Assembly: GCA_016715945.1 (NCBI GenBank)
Contig: JADJXJ010000001.1
Coordinates: 496,001 to 560,000 of the forward strand
Direction: 5' to 3'
Length of the DNA stretch: 64,000 nt
Source: Bacteroidota bacterium
GTDB lineage: Bacteria; Bacteroidota; Bacteroidia; Bacteroidales; F082
Shown: piece after piece, positions 37,067 through 46,700 of the stretch
How positions within the stretch are numbered: position 1 is the first letter of the stretch
How the letters are laid out: every line of letters begins with the position of its first letter
The notes under the pieces: model-generated
The model's database searches: none
The model's input: the letters and a program-made list of their open reading frames with translations, nothing else
Told to the model about the DNA's origin: nothing
Position numbers and translations under genes: made by a program

Positions 37067-37098
37067 AGCAACCGGTTGTTTTGTTTCTATATGCTTGG

Positions 37099-37133
37099 CA
37101 GGGGAGGGGCAATAGCTCCTTCCCTGTTTTTTT
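37099..37133 (+). terminator. intrinsic terminator of the giant gene
   Basis: A 12-bp stem (with a few G-T pairs) between CAGGGGAGGGGC and GCTCCTTCCCTG, loop AATA, followed by seven T. It starts 33 nt after the stop codon. Confidence 0.9.
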
Positions 37134-37274
37134 GCTGTTCAGGTCATTGCAATCTGCTCAAATTGGCAACCAAAAAATCACCGGCAATTTTATGTTTTCA
37201 TATTATGTGCGGGCAGTCACAAATATTCTGGAAAAAAACTTTTGTTTCGAAGAGATACCACCTTCGAATGACTG

Positions 37275-37282
37275 TAACTTTG
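37275..37282 (+). promoter_or_regulatory. putative -7 element upstream of the lipoprotein gene
   Basis: TAACTTTG matches TAnnTTTG and lies 35 nt before the ATG at 37318. The nearest TTTG upstream (37241) is too far for a standard -33 box. Confidence 0.45.
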
Positions 37283-37317
37283 TAAAAGTCGGTGGAATAA
37301 ACTAATTATCAAACCAA

Positions 37318-37959
37318 ATGAAAACATTTCCCTTCATCTTTAGTTTGATTCCTTTTATTTTGTTTTCATGCAAAAAAGATGGCATCAAAGACATCTCCGG
37401 TAACGTCACAGCCATGGGACAAGTCGGGGTCACTGTCAGCTCTTCCCAACAACCCATTCAGGGTGTTTCAAATTTTAATGCGTCAGTCGTTGCTTTGCAG
37501 GATGGTGTATCTACCTATGCAGCTTCGGCAACAGTGAGCAACAACTTGTTGCTGAACTTTTTATCGAATTATCCTGATGTTTTTACCATCAATGGCAACA
37601 TTGTCACAACCAACAGCATCAGATTGAAGCAAACTTCCGAGGGCGTCAAATGCGAAACGCCTGCATTTCCGGGTGTTGTTGTGAAATACAGCTCCAAGGT
37701 TGGAGACAAATACCCTGTGGGTAACACCGGAATAAACAGGCAGGTCGTAAGCAAATCAACAGAAGATGACTATCCCTATGGCTTCATGCTCATTAAAACA
37801 ATTCAGGTTGAACAACCTATTCCGGCAGCGCACAAACTTTCAGGCGTCACCAAGTTGGTGTATGTGGCTAACCACCGTTTTGGTATTGTAGCCGTGGATG
37901 TTTACTTTGACGACGGCAGCAAAGTCACTTTTCCCCTCTATTGGTCTGCCGAGAACTAA
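37318..37959 (+). CDS. hypothetical lipoprotein
   Basis: A 213-residue protein with a lipoprotein signal (FIFSLIPFILFSC, Lys-Lys after Cys, which in Bacteroidota does not by itself mark surface export). The remainder is beta-rich with no motif I recognise. It is followed after 12 nt by a small membrane-protein gene, probably in the same transcript. Function unknown. Confidence 0.72.
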   Translation: MKTFPFIFSLIPFILFSCKKDGIKDISGNVTAMGQVGVTVSSSQQPIQGVSNFNASVVALQDGVSTYAASATVSNNLLLNFLSNYPDVFTINGNIVTTNSIRLKQTSEGVKCETPAFPGVVVKYSSKVGDKYPVGNTGINRQVVSKSTEDDYPYGFMLIKTIQVEQPIPAAHKLSGVTKLVYVANHRFGIVAVDVYFDDGSKVTFPLYWSAEN

Positions 37960-37971
37960 CGAATCAAGCAA

Positions 37972-38415
37972 ATGAACATCGGGCTCTTACCTTACTGGGT
38001 CAGGTTTCCTGCCATCGTTCTGTTTCTGGCAGGGATTGCACTTGCAGTTCTTTCAGGTATTTACTCGATAGACCTGACAATCAATACTTTCGCCCTCTGG
38101 TCTTCATTTCTTGAGGAAAAGTTTTTTGCACTGATAAGCAACAACTTTGCAGATGAGCTGACCTTAATCATGATTTATTCAGGTGTGCATTTGCTGATGT
38201 TTACTGCCGAACGTAACGAATCGGAAGCAATCGCCAGACTCCGATTGCATTCGTTTATCAAAGCGCTTAAAGTCAATATTTTTCTTCTCGCTTTCGGGCT
38301 GCTGTTTATTTACGGAGGTGGATTTATTTACTTCCTGGCGTTTGCTGCCATTTCAGTTCAGCTGATCTATCTCATTGTTTTTCATTGGTTACTCTATTTC
38401 CGAAAACCTCAGTAA
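37972..38415 (+). CDS. hypothetical integral membrane protein
   Basis: 147 residues with about four hydrophobic segments (for example AIVLFLAGIALAVLSGIYSI and AFGLLFIYGGGFIYFLAFAA). No family recognised. Its 3' end overlaps the convergent folP gene by 44 nt. Confidence 0.65.
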   Translation: MNIGLLPYWVRFPAIVLFLAGIALAVLSGIYSIDLTINTFALWSSFLEEKFFALISNNFADELTLIMIYSGVHLLMFTAERNESEAIARLRLHSFIKALKVNIFLLAFGLLFIYGGGFIYFLAFAAISVQLIYLIVFHWLLYFRKPQ

Positions 38416-39274
38416 TTTTATTTGCAAGTGTCACCACTTCCCTGGCTGCCAGCACATCGTGCACCCTGAGGATATCGGCGCCCTGCATCAGACCATACAA
38501 GTGCAGGGCTGTTGTGCCATTGAGCGCTTCATCGGGTGAGGTGTTCAGTAGCTTGTAAATCATTGATTTACGCGAGATGCCCAAAAGCATCGGATAATCT
38601 TTTACGCGAAGTTTAGGCAGCTGGCTGAGCAGCACATAATTGGCATCCAATGTTTTGCCAAAACCAAAGCCGGGATCCAGGATCAGTTGTGAAGCGCCGA
38701 GTGCCTCAAAGCGGGCCACTTGCTTGTCAAGAAATTGCTTTACCACCGCGGTAATCTCTTCTGCCTGAAGAGGATGGGCCTGCATATCCGATGGCCTGCC
38801 ATGAATGTGCATCAACACGTAGGGCGCATTCTTTTCACCAATCAACGCAGGCATCTTCGGGTCGAAACTTCCGCCGGAAATATCATTAATCATGAACGCA
38901 CCTTCATAAAGAGCAGCCTGGGCGACCCCGGCACGCCAGGTGTCCACTGAAATGAAACAGTGCGGGTAATGCTTGATCACTGCCCGCACGGCCGGAATCA
39001 ATCGCCGCATCTCCTCGTCTGCACTTAACTCAATTGCCCCCGGCCGGGTCGAAACAGCTCCAATATCCACAATATCAGCTCCTTGATCCAACATTTTGCC
39101 CACGTGCTCAATCAGGATGTGCTCGTCCGTTGCCCGCGAAGCCTCATAAAACGAGTCAGGGGTGACATTGACGATGCCCATTACCAGTGGTCTCTGCCTG
39201 TGAAGGCTGCGACCTCCATATTCAAAACGATGGATTCGGCGAAATGCAGTATCTTTAACCTCGAAATTGCGCAT
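38372..39274 (-). CDS. folP: dihydropteroate synthase
   Basis: A 300-residue TIM-barrel enzyme joining p-aminobenzoate to the pterin pyrophosphate in folate synthesis. Signatures: MGIVNVTPDSF (first pterin/pyrophosphate loop), DIGAVSTRPGA, SVDTWRAGVA, LDPGFGFGKT and the C-terminal DILRVHDV. ATG at 39274 begins the conserved region; a longer upstream reading has no support and would run into the divergent gene. A candidate promoter lies 23 nt upstream. Confidence 0.95.
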   Translation of the reverse strand: MRNFEVKDTAFRRIHRFEYGGRSLHRQRPLVMGIVNVTPDSFYEASRATDEHILIEHVGKMLDQGADIVDIGAVSTRPGAIELSADEEMRRLIPAVRAVIKHYPHCFISVDTWRAGVAQAALYEGAFMINDISGGSFDPKMPALIGEKNAPYVLMHIHGRPSDMQAHPLQAEEITAVVKQFLDKQVARFEALGASQLILDPGFGFGKTLDANYVLLSQLPKLRVKDYPMLLGISRKSMIYKLLNTSPDEALNGTTALHLYGLMQGADILRVHDVLAAREVVTLANKITEVFGNRVTNEKQ

Positions 39275-39296
39275 GACAAAGCAAACTTTTCCGGAA

Positions 39297-39304
39297 CAAA
39301 AGTA
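39297..39304 (-). promoter_or_regulatory. putative -7 element for folP
   Basis: Minus-strand TACTTTTG, 23 nt from the folP ATG, the same octamer and spacing as at yggS. Confidence 0.55.
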
Positions 39305-39309
39305 ACCAA

Positions 39310-39879
39310 ATGATGCTCGGAGAACTGAAAGGGGTCGAAACCAACCAGGCGTTTGAACAGGTGATTGGCTGGTGCAGGAATGTTTTCGTGGCAAAAATGG
39401 GCGATTACGGGCCTTCGTGGCGTATCCTGCGTCCTGCCTCGCTCACCGACCAGATTTTTATCAAGGCCAACCGGCTGCGCAGCCTGCAAATGAAAACCAC
39501 CAGCATGGTGGATGAACCTCAGGAAGATGCCTTTGTCGCAATTGCCAACTACAGCGCCATGGCCATCATTCAGCTGCGGCTCGGTCCGGCCGACGCGCCC
39601 GACCTGACTGCCACACAGGCACTGCACGCCTACGACGAGGTGATGGATGAAGCCCTCCGGCTGATGACGCGCAAAAACCACGATTACGACGAGGCCTGGC
39701 GCAGCATGCGGGTGAGCTCCATCACCGATATCATCCTTATGAAACTACACAGAATCAAACAGATAGAAGACAATCAGGGTAAAACAACGGTAAGCGAAGG
39801 CATCGGGTCGAACTATTTCGATATCATCAACTATGCTGTTTTTGCCCTGATTCATCTGGCCGGATCTCCGGCAAACTAA
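39310..39879 (+). CDS. DUF1599 domain-containing protein
   Basis: A 189-residue protein with two similar halves (KMGDYGPSWRILRPASLTDQIFIKANRLR and KNHDYDEAWRSMRVSSITDIILMKLHRIK), the hallmark of the Bacteroidota DUF1599 family. The helical, acidic/His pattern resembles all-alpha NTP pyrophosphohydrolases, but function is not established. It is divergent from folP and heads a plus-strand run to plsY. Confidence 0.85.
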   Translation: MMLGELKGVETNQAFEQVIGWCRNVFVAKMGDYGPSWRILRPASLTDQIFIKANRLRSLQMKTTSMVDEPQEDAFVAIANYSAMAIIQLRLGPADAPDLTATQALHAYDEVMDEALRLMTRKNHDYDEAWRSMRVSSITDIILMKLHRIKQIEDNQGKTTVSEGIGSNYFDIINYAVFALIHLAGSPAN

Positions 39880-39898
39880 CCTTTCAACACCATGTGTT

Positions 39899-41038
39899 AT
39901 GAAGCTTAACTACCTGATAATGCATCTCAGCCGCCTGCTTGTCGGGGCTGTCTTTGTATTTTCCGGCTTTGTGAAAGGTGTCGATCCCATGGGCACCGCC
40001 TTCAAGCTGCAGGATTATTTTAACGCATACGGCACTACCTGGGCCAACGATCTGGCCTTACCCTTGTCCATTTTGCTGTGTACGCTGGAGTTTTTCATTG
40101 GTGCAGCATTGCTTTTCTCCGTTTACATCCGTTTCACCTCCTGGCTGTTGCTGGTTATCATGTCTTTCTTCACCTTGCTGACATTTTATGATGCCCTATA
40201 CTCCCCGGTGACTGATTGCGGCTGTTTTGGCGATGCCATCAAGCTCACCAATTGGGAGACTTTTTTCAAGAACGTAGTTCTTATGGTTCCCACGCTGGTG
40301 GTTTTTGCCCGGAGGAAAAGCTTCAGGCCCATGGTTATGCCACGCGTTCAGGCTGTGCTTGCAACAATATTTGTGGCGGGCTTCGTTTGGTTCTCGCTCT
40401 ATCAGCACCTCAACGAACCTTTTCTCGACTTTCGGCCGTGGAAGGTAGGTAACCGCATGTTGCCTGATCCTGAGGCAGAAATGAGGGTTTATGTGAAGTA
40501 TCAGAACAAGGAAACGGGGGAGGTGCGCGAATACCTTTCGCCCAACTTTCCCTGGAATGATCCGGAGTGGCTGGCAGCATGGGAGTTCCTGGATCAACGC
40601 ACAGAATACGACAGCGATCATGTGGTGCATGGCCTTATGGCCGAAGATGAATCGGGCAACGACTTCACTCAGTATCTGCTCGGCAGCGATGCCATGTTTG
40701 TCGTCGTATCCTGGGATGCCTCCAAAGCTTCAAAGCAGGGGTGGAGCCAGGCCTCAGCCCTGATCGAAATGCTCACCGAAGCCAATATGCACGTGGCATT
40801 GCTCACCGCTTCACTTCCGGAGGAAATGGAACAGATCCGCAAGGAGTTTTCGCTTGATGCCGACATCTTTTATGCCGATGGCACCACTCTAAAAACAATG
40901 ATCCGCTCCAATCCGGGCTTGGTGCTCTTTCACAAAGGCTTCGTGGCCGGCAAATGGCACTTTCGCAATTTCCCCGGACCTGATGAACTACCTTCCATCT
41001 TAGACCAACTTGACAAATTCAGGTCTTCACAACACTGA
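39899..41038 (+). CDS. DoxX/BT_3928-family membrane protein with thioredoxin-like tail
   Basis: A 379-residue protein. The N-terminal ~140 residues are four transmembrane helices of DoxX/MauE type (LLVGAVFVFSGFVKGVDPMG, FFIGAALLFSVYIRF) with the CGCFGDA cysteine pair typical of MauE-like redox proteins. The C-terminal part resembles a thioredoxin fold without an obvious CxxC. It may take part in envelope redox or quinone chemistry; this is inferred. It sits 19 nt after DUF1599 and 6 nt before the permease. Confidence 0.82.
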   Translation: MKLNYLIMHLSRLLVGAVFVFSGFVKGVDPMGTAFKLQDYFNAYGTTWANDLALPLSILLCTLEFFIGAALLFSVYIRFTSWLLLVIMSFFTLLTFYDALYSPVTDCGCFGDAIKLTNWETFFKNVVLMVPTLVVFARRKSFRPMVMPRVQAVLATIFVAGFVWFSLYQHLNEPFLDFRPWKVGNRMLPDPEAEMRVYVKYQNKETGEVREYLSPNFPWNDPEWLAAWEFLDQRTEYDSDHVVHGLMAEDESGNDFTQYLLGSDAMFVVVSWDASKASKQGWSQASALIEMLTEANMHVALLTASLPEEMEQIRKEFSLDADIFYADGTTLKTMIRSNPGLVLFHKGFVAGKWHFRNFPGPDELPSILDQLDKFRSSQH

Positions 41039-41044
41039 AACAGC

Positions 41045-42118
41045 ATGTGGCGATTTCTCCTCCGGCGACTTACATATGGTGCTCTTGTCTTGTGGGGTGT
41101 AGCCACTTTGATATTTCTGTTGTTTAATATACTTCCCGGCGATCCTGCCGCCATGATGGTGGGCCAGCGCACCGATCAGGCTACCGTGGAAGCTGTGCGC
41201 CGCGATCTCGGACTGCATCTGCCAAAATCGCAGCAATACCTTCTCTTTCTCAACGATCTGTCACCAGTTTCGGTTCATGTGTCTGGTAGCCAATCTTTTG
41301 CGTATGATGACCAGCGTTATGGCAAGCCTTTTCTTCAGTTTCAAACCGGAAAGCTGTCCGTTGTGCTAAAAACGCCTTACCTCCGCCAGAGCTATCAGAG
41401 CCGCAGACCGGTGGCGGAAGTGATTGCCACAGCATTTCCAAATACTTTGCTACTTGCGGTGGCTTCCATCGTTTTAGCCTCCGTTCTGGGTATTATGCTG
41501 GGGGCATGGACCGCGTTGGTCAATAAAAACTGGCTGAATCAGACCGTACTTGTGATCAACACCCTGGGGATGTCGCTGCCCTCGTTTTTTGCTGCCATGC
41601 TCATGGCATGGGTGTTTGCGTGGTTGCTTGGCGACTTTACCGGGCTCAATCTGGTCGGAAGTTTGTATGAGCCGGCCGACGATGGAAGCGGCGAGCGATT
41701 GGTTCTGAAGAACCTGATTCTGCCCGCAGTAACCCTCGGAATCCGGCCGCTCGCAATCGTTACCGAACTTATGCGCACTTCGCTCACCGAGGTGCTGCAA
41801 TCCGATTACATTCGCACAGCGAGAGCCAAAGGCCTAAGCGAGTTCCGGATTATTGCCGGGCACGCCATGAAAAACGCGCTCAACCCTGTAATTACGGCCA
41901 TATCGGGATGGTTTGCCTCTCTGCTGGCCGGAGCAGTTTTCGTAGAATATATCTTCGACTGGAAAGGCCTCGGACTGGTGGTTGTGGATGCACTCGAAAA
42001 ATACGACCTGCCTGTGCTCATGGGTTCAGTGTTGTTTATTGCCTTGCTTCTCATTATTATTAATATTTTTGTCGATATGCTTTATGCGGTGCTCGATCCC
42101 CGTGTCAGGCTGAATTGA
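41045..42118 (+). CDS. OppB/DppB-type ABC transporter permease
   Basis: A 357-residue inner-membrane permease for peptide/nickel-type ABC importers. Helix 1 (RRLTYGALVLWGVATLIFLLFNILPGDP) is followed by a long periplasmic loop (residues ~40-125), then five more helices and the EAA loop (SDYIRTARAKGLSEFRIIAGHAMKNAL) that contacts the ATPase. No partner permease, ATPase or binding protein is adjacent. It lies between the DoxX-like gene and tpiA. Confidence 0.92.
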   Translation: MWRFLLRRLTYGALVLWGVATLIFLLFNILPGDPAAMMVGQRTDQATVEAVRRDLGLHLPKSQQYLLFLNDLSPVSVHVSGSQSFAYDDQRYGKPFLQFQTGKLSVVLKTPYLRQSYQSRRPVAEVIATAFPNTLLLAVASIVLASVLGIMLGAWTALVNKNWLNQTVLVINTLGMSLPSFFAAMLMAWVFAWLLGDFTGLNLVGSLYEPADDGSGERLVLKNLILPAVTLGIRPLAIVTELMRTSLTEVLQSDYIRTARAKGLSEFRIIAGHAMKNALNPVITAISGWFASLLAGAVFVEYIFDWKGLGLVVVDALEKYDLPVLMGSVLFIALLLIIINIFVDMLYAVLDPRVRLN

Positions 42119-42141
42119 ACTTAACTTTAACACATAGCATT

Positions 42142-42894
42142 ATGAGCAACAAAATTGTCGCCGGCAACTGGAAGATGAACAAAGGCTTTGAGGAAGCCGA
42201 GGAGCTCATCGAAGAGTTGATCAGCCTCTTCGAAAAAGAAGAGGTTGATAATCAAGTAATTATTTGTCCTCCTTTTCCTTACCTCGAAATCGCAACCGAT
42301 TACGCTCAGGAGGGTTATTTCAAGGTTGGAGCACAAAACATCAGCCCTTTCCCGTGTGGGGCCTACACCGGCGAAGTTTCGGCCGGCATGCTTCGCAGCA
42401 TGGAAGTGGACTACTGCATCATCGGCCACAGCGAACGCCGCAAATATTTCAACGAGGACGACAAAATGCTTACGGCAAAGGTGAATCAGGCACTCGAAAA
42501 CAATCTGACTCCGATCTTCTGTGTGGGTGAAGCCTTGCCCGAGCGCGAAGCCGGAAAGCATTTCGAAGTGGTTCGCCGCATGGTACGCCATGGCCTCTTT
42601 CACCTCGATACCAGCGAGTTTGCTAAAGTCATCATTGCCTACGAACCAGTCTGGGCCATTGGTACAGGCGTAAATGCCACGCCCGAACAAGCGGCCGAGA
42701 TGCATGCTTACATCCGTACGCTCATTGCTGAGCGCTATGGCGACGAAATGGCTAAAGAAACAAAAATTCTTTACGGTGGCAGCCTCAACGCCCGCAATGC
42801 CGCACAGATCTTCGCACAGCCCGGTGTGGACGGTGGCCTCGTGGGTGGCGCTTCGCTGGTGGCAACCGAGTTTTTCGAAATCTGTAAATCCTAA
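42142..42894 (+). CDS. tpiA: triosephosphate isomerase
   Basis: A 250-residue glycolytic TIM barrel interconverting dihydroxyacetone phosphate and glyceraldehyde 3-phosphate. Catalytic residues are Lys11 (AGNWKMN), His96 (IIGHSERR) and Glu168 (AYEPVWAIGTG). The phosphate loop is YGGSLN...GGLVGGASL. ATG at 42142 is chosen; an earlier TTG adds unrelated residues. Five nucleotides separate it from prmA. Confidence 0.97.
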   Translation: MSNKIVAGNWKMNKGFEEAEELIEELISLFEKEEVDNQVIICPPFPYLEIATDYAQEGYFKVGAQNISPFPCGAYTGEVSAGMLRSMEVDYCIIGHSERRKYFNEDDKMLTAKVNQALENNLTPIFCVGEALPEREAGKHFEVVRRMVRHGLFHLDTSEFAKVIIAYEPVWAIGTGVNATPEQAAEMHAYIRTLIAERYGDEMAKETKILYGGSLNARNAAQIFAQPGVDGGLVGGASLVATEFFEICKS

Positions 42895-42899
42895 TAACG

Positions 42900-43730
42900 A
42901 TGGCCTGGCTCGAGCTGAGCTTTGCCAATACCAACGAAGTTGTGGCCGACCTGCTTGCCGATGCCCTCGGACAGGTCGGCTTCAATAGCTTCAGCCAGAA
43001 TGAAGATACGCTCCTGGCTTATATCGAAGAAGCATCGTTTTCTAAAGAAGCTTTAGATGAAGTTCTAAAAAGGCCTGTATTCCATGAAGTTGAATGGGTT
43101 TCGACTGAAGTCGTGCCCGAAAAAAACTGGAATGAGGTCTGGGAGTCGAACTACGATCCGGTAATTATCAACAGCAGATGCCGGGTGAGGGCACCTTTCC
43201 ATCAGCCTGATCCCAACTATGAATTCGATCTGCTCATCGAACCCCGTATGTCGTTTGGCACTGCCCACCACGAAACCACGGCCCTGGTGATGCAACTGAT
43301 GTTTCAATACCCTCCAGCCGGAAAACATCTGCTCGACATGGGCTGTGGCACTGCAATTCTTGCCATCCTGGGCATGAAAATGCATGCCCTGTCTGCCGTG
43401 GCAATCGACATTGATGAGTGGGCTTATGCCAATGCACTCGATAATGTAGAGCTCAACCAGGTGAGCTCCGTAAGTGTGGAAATGGGAGATGCCCAAACGA
43501 TCGGCCACCGCACTTTCGACTATATCCTCGCCAACATCAACCGGAACATATTGTTGGCCGACATCAGGCATTATACCCAGGCATTGCTCTCCGGCGGGTA
43601 TCTGATTCTCAGTGGGTTTTATACCGAAGACCTCGAAGCCATCAGGCAGGAGGCTGCATCGAGTTGCCTCACCTATGTAGAACACCTCAGCCTCAACAAC
43701 TGGGTTGCAGCTGTTTTCTACAGGCGTTGA
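42900..43730 (+). CDS. prmA: ribosomal protein L11 methyltransferase
   Basis: A 276-residue class I SAM methyltransferase with the PrmA N-terminal substrate-binding domain. The SAM site is LLDMGCGTAILAILG, followed by the acidic VAIDID. ILANINRNILL is the family's second motif. The region before it (EPRMSFGTAHHETTALVMQLM) is typical for PrmA. It lies in the tpiA-plsY run. Confidence 0.94.
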   Translation: MAWLELSFANTNEVVADLLADALGQVGFNSFSQNEDTLLAYIEEASFSKEALDEVLKRPVFHEVEWVSTEVVPEKNWNEVWESNYDPVIINSRCRVRAPFHQPDPNYEFDLLIEPRMSFGTAHHETTALVMQLMFQYPPAGKHLLDMGCGTAILAILGMKMHALSAVAIDIDEWAYANALDNVELNQVSSVSVEMGDAQTIGHRTFDYILANINRNILLADIRHYTQALLSGGYLILSGFYTEDLEAIRQEAASSCLTYVEHLSLNNWVAAVFYRR

Positions 43731-43748
43731 TTTGCTATATCAAAGGCC

Positions 43749-46700
43749 ATGAACCGAATCTGCCGGAGTTTGGTGTTGATTATCACGTACTTTGGTGTAC
43801 TGCCCGTAGCTTTCGCACAGCAGAACCAAAGCCCCGAAGCATTTTTCTCCGGTTTGCAGCAAAGGCTTGCCGAACGACAGTCCCAACCACAGGTGGAAAT
43901 GATTTCCAGGCAGGTAGCAGCCATTCTTGCCGGAATTGCCGATGGCAAACTCTCCCCGCAGCAGGCCGAACGCCTGCAAAAAGCATCTGCCCGCATGGAC
44001 GCATTACGGATGCGGCCTTGGCCAAACCAGTCCACCTTGCTGGCAATGGCCTGGTCACACCTTTCGGAAACAAGCCCCATCAAAGGATTGGATGCATGGC
44101 TTTATCAGCTTGAGTTGCTTTTGGCTGACCGCGATACCCGTCCGGCCGAACGACTGCTCGATCAGACTGCACAACTTCTCGACCGGCAGCGCCTGGCCGG
44201 ACGCGGAACCACAAATTGGTATCTGCGTGCCGGACAGGCTTCGTTCGTTTATGATACTACGCTGATTCTGAGGCTTGCCGATGCAACCCTGGCCTGTGCC
44301 ACCCTGCGCGACAGTCTGAGGATATATCAAACCTCGGGCGAACTGGCTTTTATCCCGCAACAATTTTCAGGAAGGGGAGGTAAGGCCGGATGGGAACGTT
44401 TTGGGCTTGCACCCGACGAAGCCTGGGTCGAATTTGAACAATACCGTATCGACATGAACCGCCCACAGGTATCCGCATCGCCTGTGGTCGCATATTTTCC
44501 GGGAAGGCTCAACCAGGCCGTACAGGGCAGCTTCGAAGATCAGGTGTACAATGCGCCGGCCAACGAACGCACTCCACACCCGCGGTTCAGGTCGCTGCTC
44601 GATGTGCTGGAATTGCCCAACATTTACCCCGGAGTCGATTTTGCCGGAGGCATACTCATGCAGGGTCGTTCGTTGATAGGTATTGGCGGTACTGAGATTC
44701 CTGCTAGTCTGATTTTCAGGCAAGGATCCAGAACCATTGCCATTGCGAGGTCGCAGCAATTCGACCTGAGCAGACAGCAAACCAGGTCGCAGCGAACAGC
44801 CATAAGCTTTGTTTTCGAAAACGACAGCCTTTTTCACCCCGGGCTTGATTTCAGCTACGACAACAACCGTCGCCGGCTAACTGCACTGCGTACCAACGAA
44901 GGACGGGGCAGGGCGCCTTTCACAAGCACTTACCACAAACTCCTCTTATACCCGGAAGCAGCTTATTGGATAATAGATGAAAATCAGGTGCATTTTCGCA
45001 GCTTCGACGGTCTCAATACCACAAGCCGGGCCAGCCTGGTGTCGCAATCTTATTTTGCCGAGCCGGAGTTCCGCAGGCTCCAGATGATCGACGAAATTCA
45101 TCCGATGTATCAGATAAACAGATACATCAGCGAAACCAATGCCGGCAATACCATCCCATTGAATTTCCTGGCCACCTACCTTCGCAAACCACCCGAACAG
45201 GTGGTGGCACTTGTGCTGAACCTGGTGGAAAGAGGATACCTGCTGTATGATGGCGAAACCAATGTCATCACTGTCTTGCCGGCTTTCTTTCAGACGATTG
45301 AGGCATCAACCGGCAGGGAGGATTATGATGTGATCAGGCTGGATTCGGAAACCCCGGCGCGTGTGTCGAACTTCATTCTCAATATCAGCGATTTTAGCCT
45401 GACGGTGGACGGTGTGGACGAAGTGGTACTGAGCGAAAAGCAGGGGGTTCAGCTGGTGCCCGAGGGCAAGCAGGTGGTATTTGGAAAAAACCGCGACTTC
45501 CGCTTCAAAGGACATGTGCGTGCAGGTTTGTTCGATTTTTATGCCCGGGAAGCCGTTTTTGAATACGAACCATTCAACCTGCAGTTTTCGCTTGTGGACT
45601 CTCTGGCATTTTCGGTGCTCCGCAACGACCTGCCCTCCGGAGCTAAACCTGAGTATGTCAAAGTACGCAACGTCATTGCCAACCTTACCGGAACCCTCAG
45701 AATAGACGAACCACGAAACAAATCAGGACGGAACGACATGGCTGAATTTCCGTCTTTTACCAGCACAGGCGAGTCGTATGTATATTTCGATCAGCCTTAC
45801 ATTCAGCAAGGTACGCTTCGCAGGGAGTCGTTTTTTTATGTGGTCGATCCTTTCCGTATCGACAGCCTCAGCAATTTTTCGACCGAAAATTTCCGAATCA
45901 CAGGCTACCTCAACTCTGGCACGATGTTTCCCGTGATCCGGGAACAGCTCAACGTCATGCCCGATTACGCCCTGGGTTTCACACACAAGCTGCCGCCCGA
46001 AGGCTATCCCATGTTTGGCGGACTGGCTCAGTATTATACCGAATTGTCCCTGTCAGGCGACGGCTTTAAAGGCACCGGACAGCTTGATTATCAGACTTCA
46101 AAATTCTTTTCCCGCCAGTTCAGGTTCTACCCCGATTCTGTGTCGGCCATAACCGACAGTTGGCAGATGGCGCAGCAGCTGGGAGAGGTGCAATTTCCTG
46201 ATGGAAAGGGAGAATTGCTAAAGCTTCTGTGGAATGTGCCCAAAAACACGGCAAGTGTGAAAACCCTGAAGGACGCCGCAAACCTGTATGACTTGGCCAA
46301 TTTTCTTGGTGTTGTTGAGCTTTCACCCGAAGGTGCCAGGGCCAGTGGCAAGCTGAGTTTTGAGCAGGCGACGGTGTCATCGCGCTGGTTCGAGCTTTTG
46401 GCCAGCAGCTTTGTGGCCGATACGGCCGATTTCTCCCTGATGCCTTCCGAAGGCATCAAACCCGCATTCCTGGCAACCGATTACAGGGTAAATATCGATT
46501 TTGAGCAGCGCCTGGGTGATTTTATTAACCTGGGTTCAATGAGCAGGTTGGTTTTCCCGTTTAATCAGTATTCCTGCACACTCGACGAAGCCCAGTGGCT
46601 GATGGACCAAAACCTTATCCTGCTCAACAACAGGAAGATGGCCAGCCGCATCAGGCTTTCAGAACTCAGCGAATACGATCTGATCAGCCTCAATCTCAGT

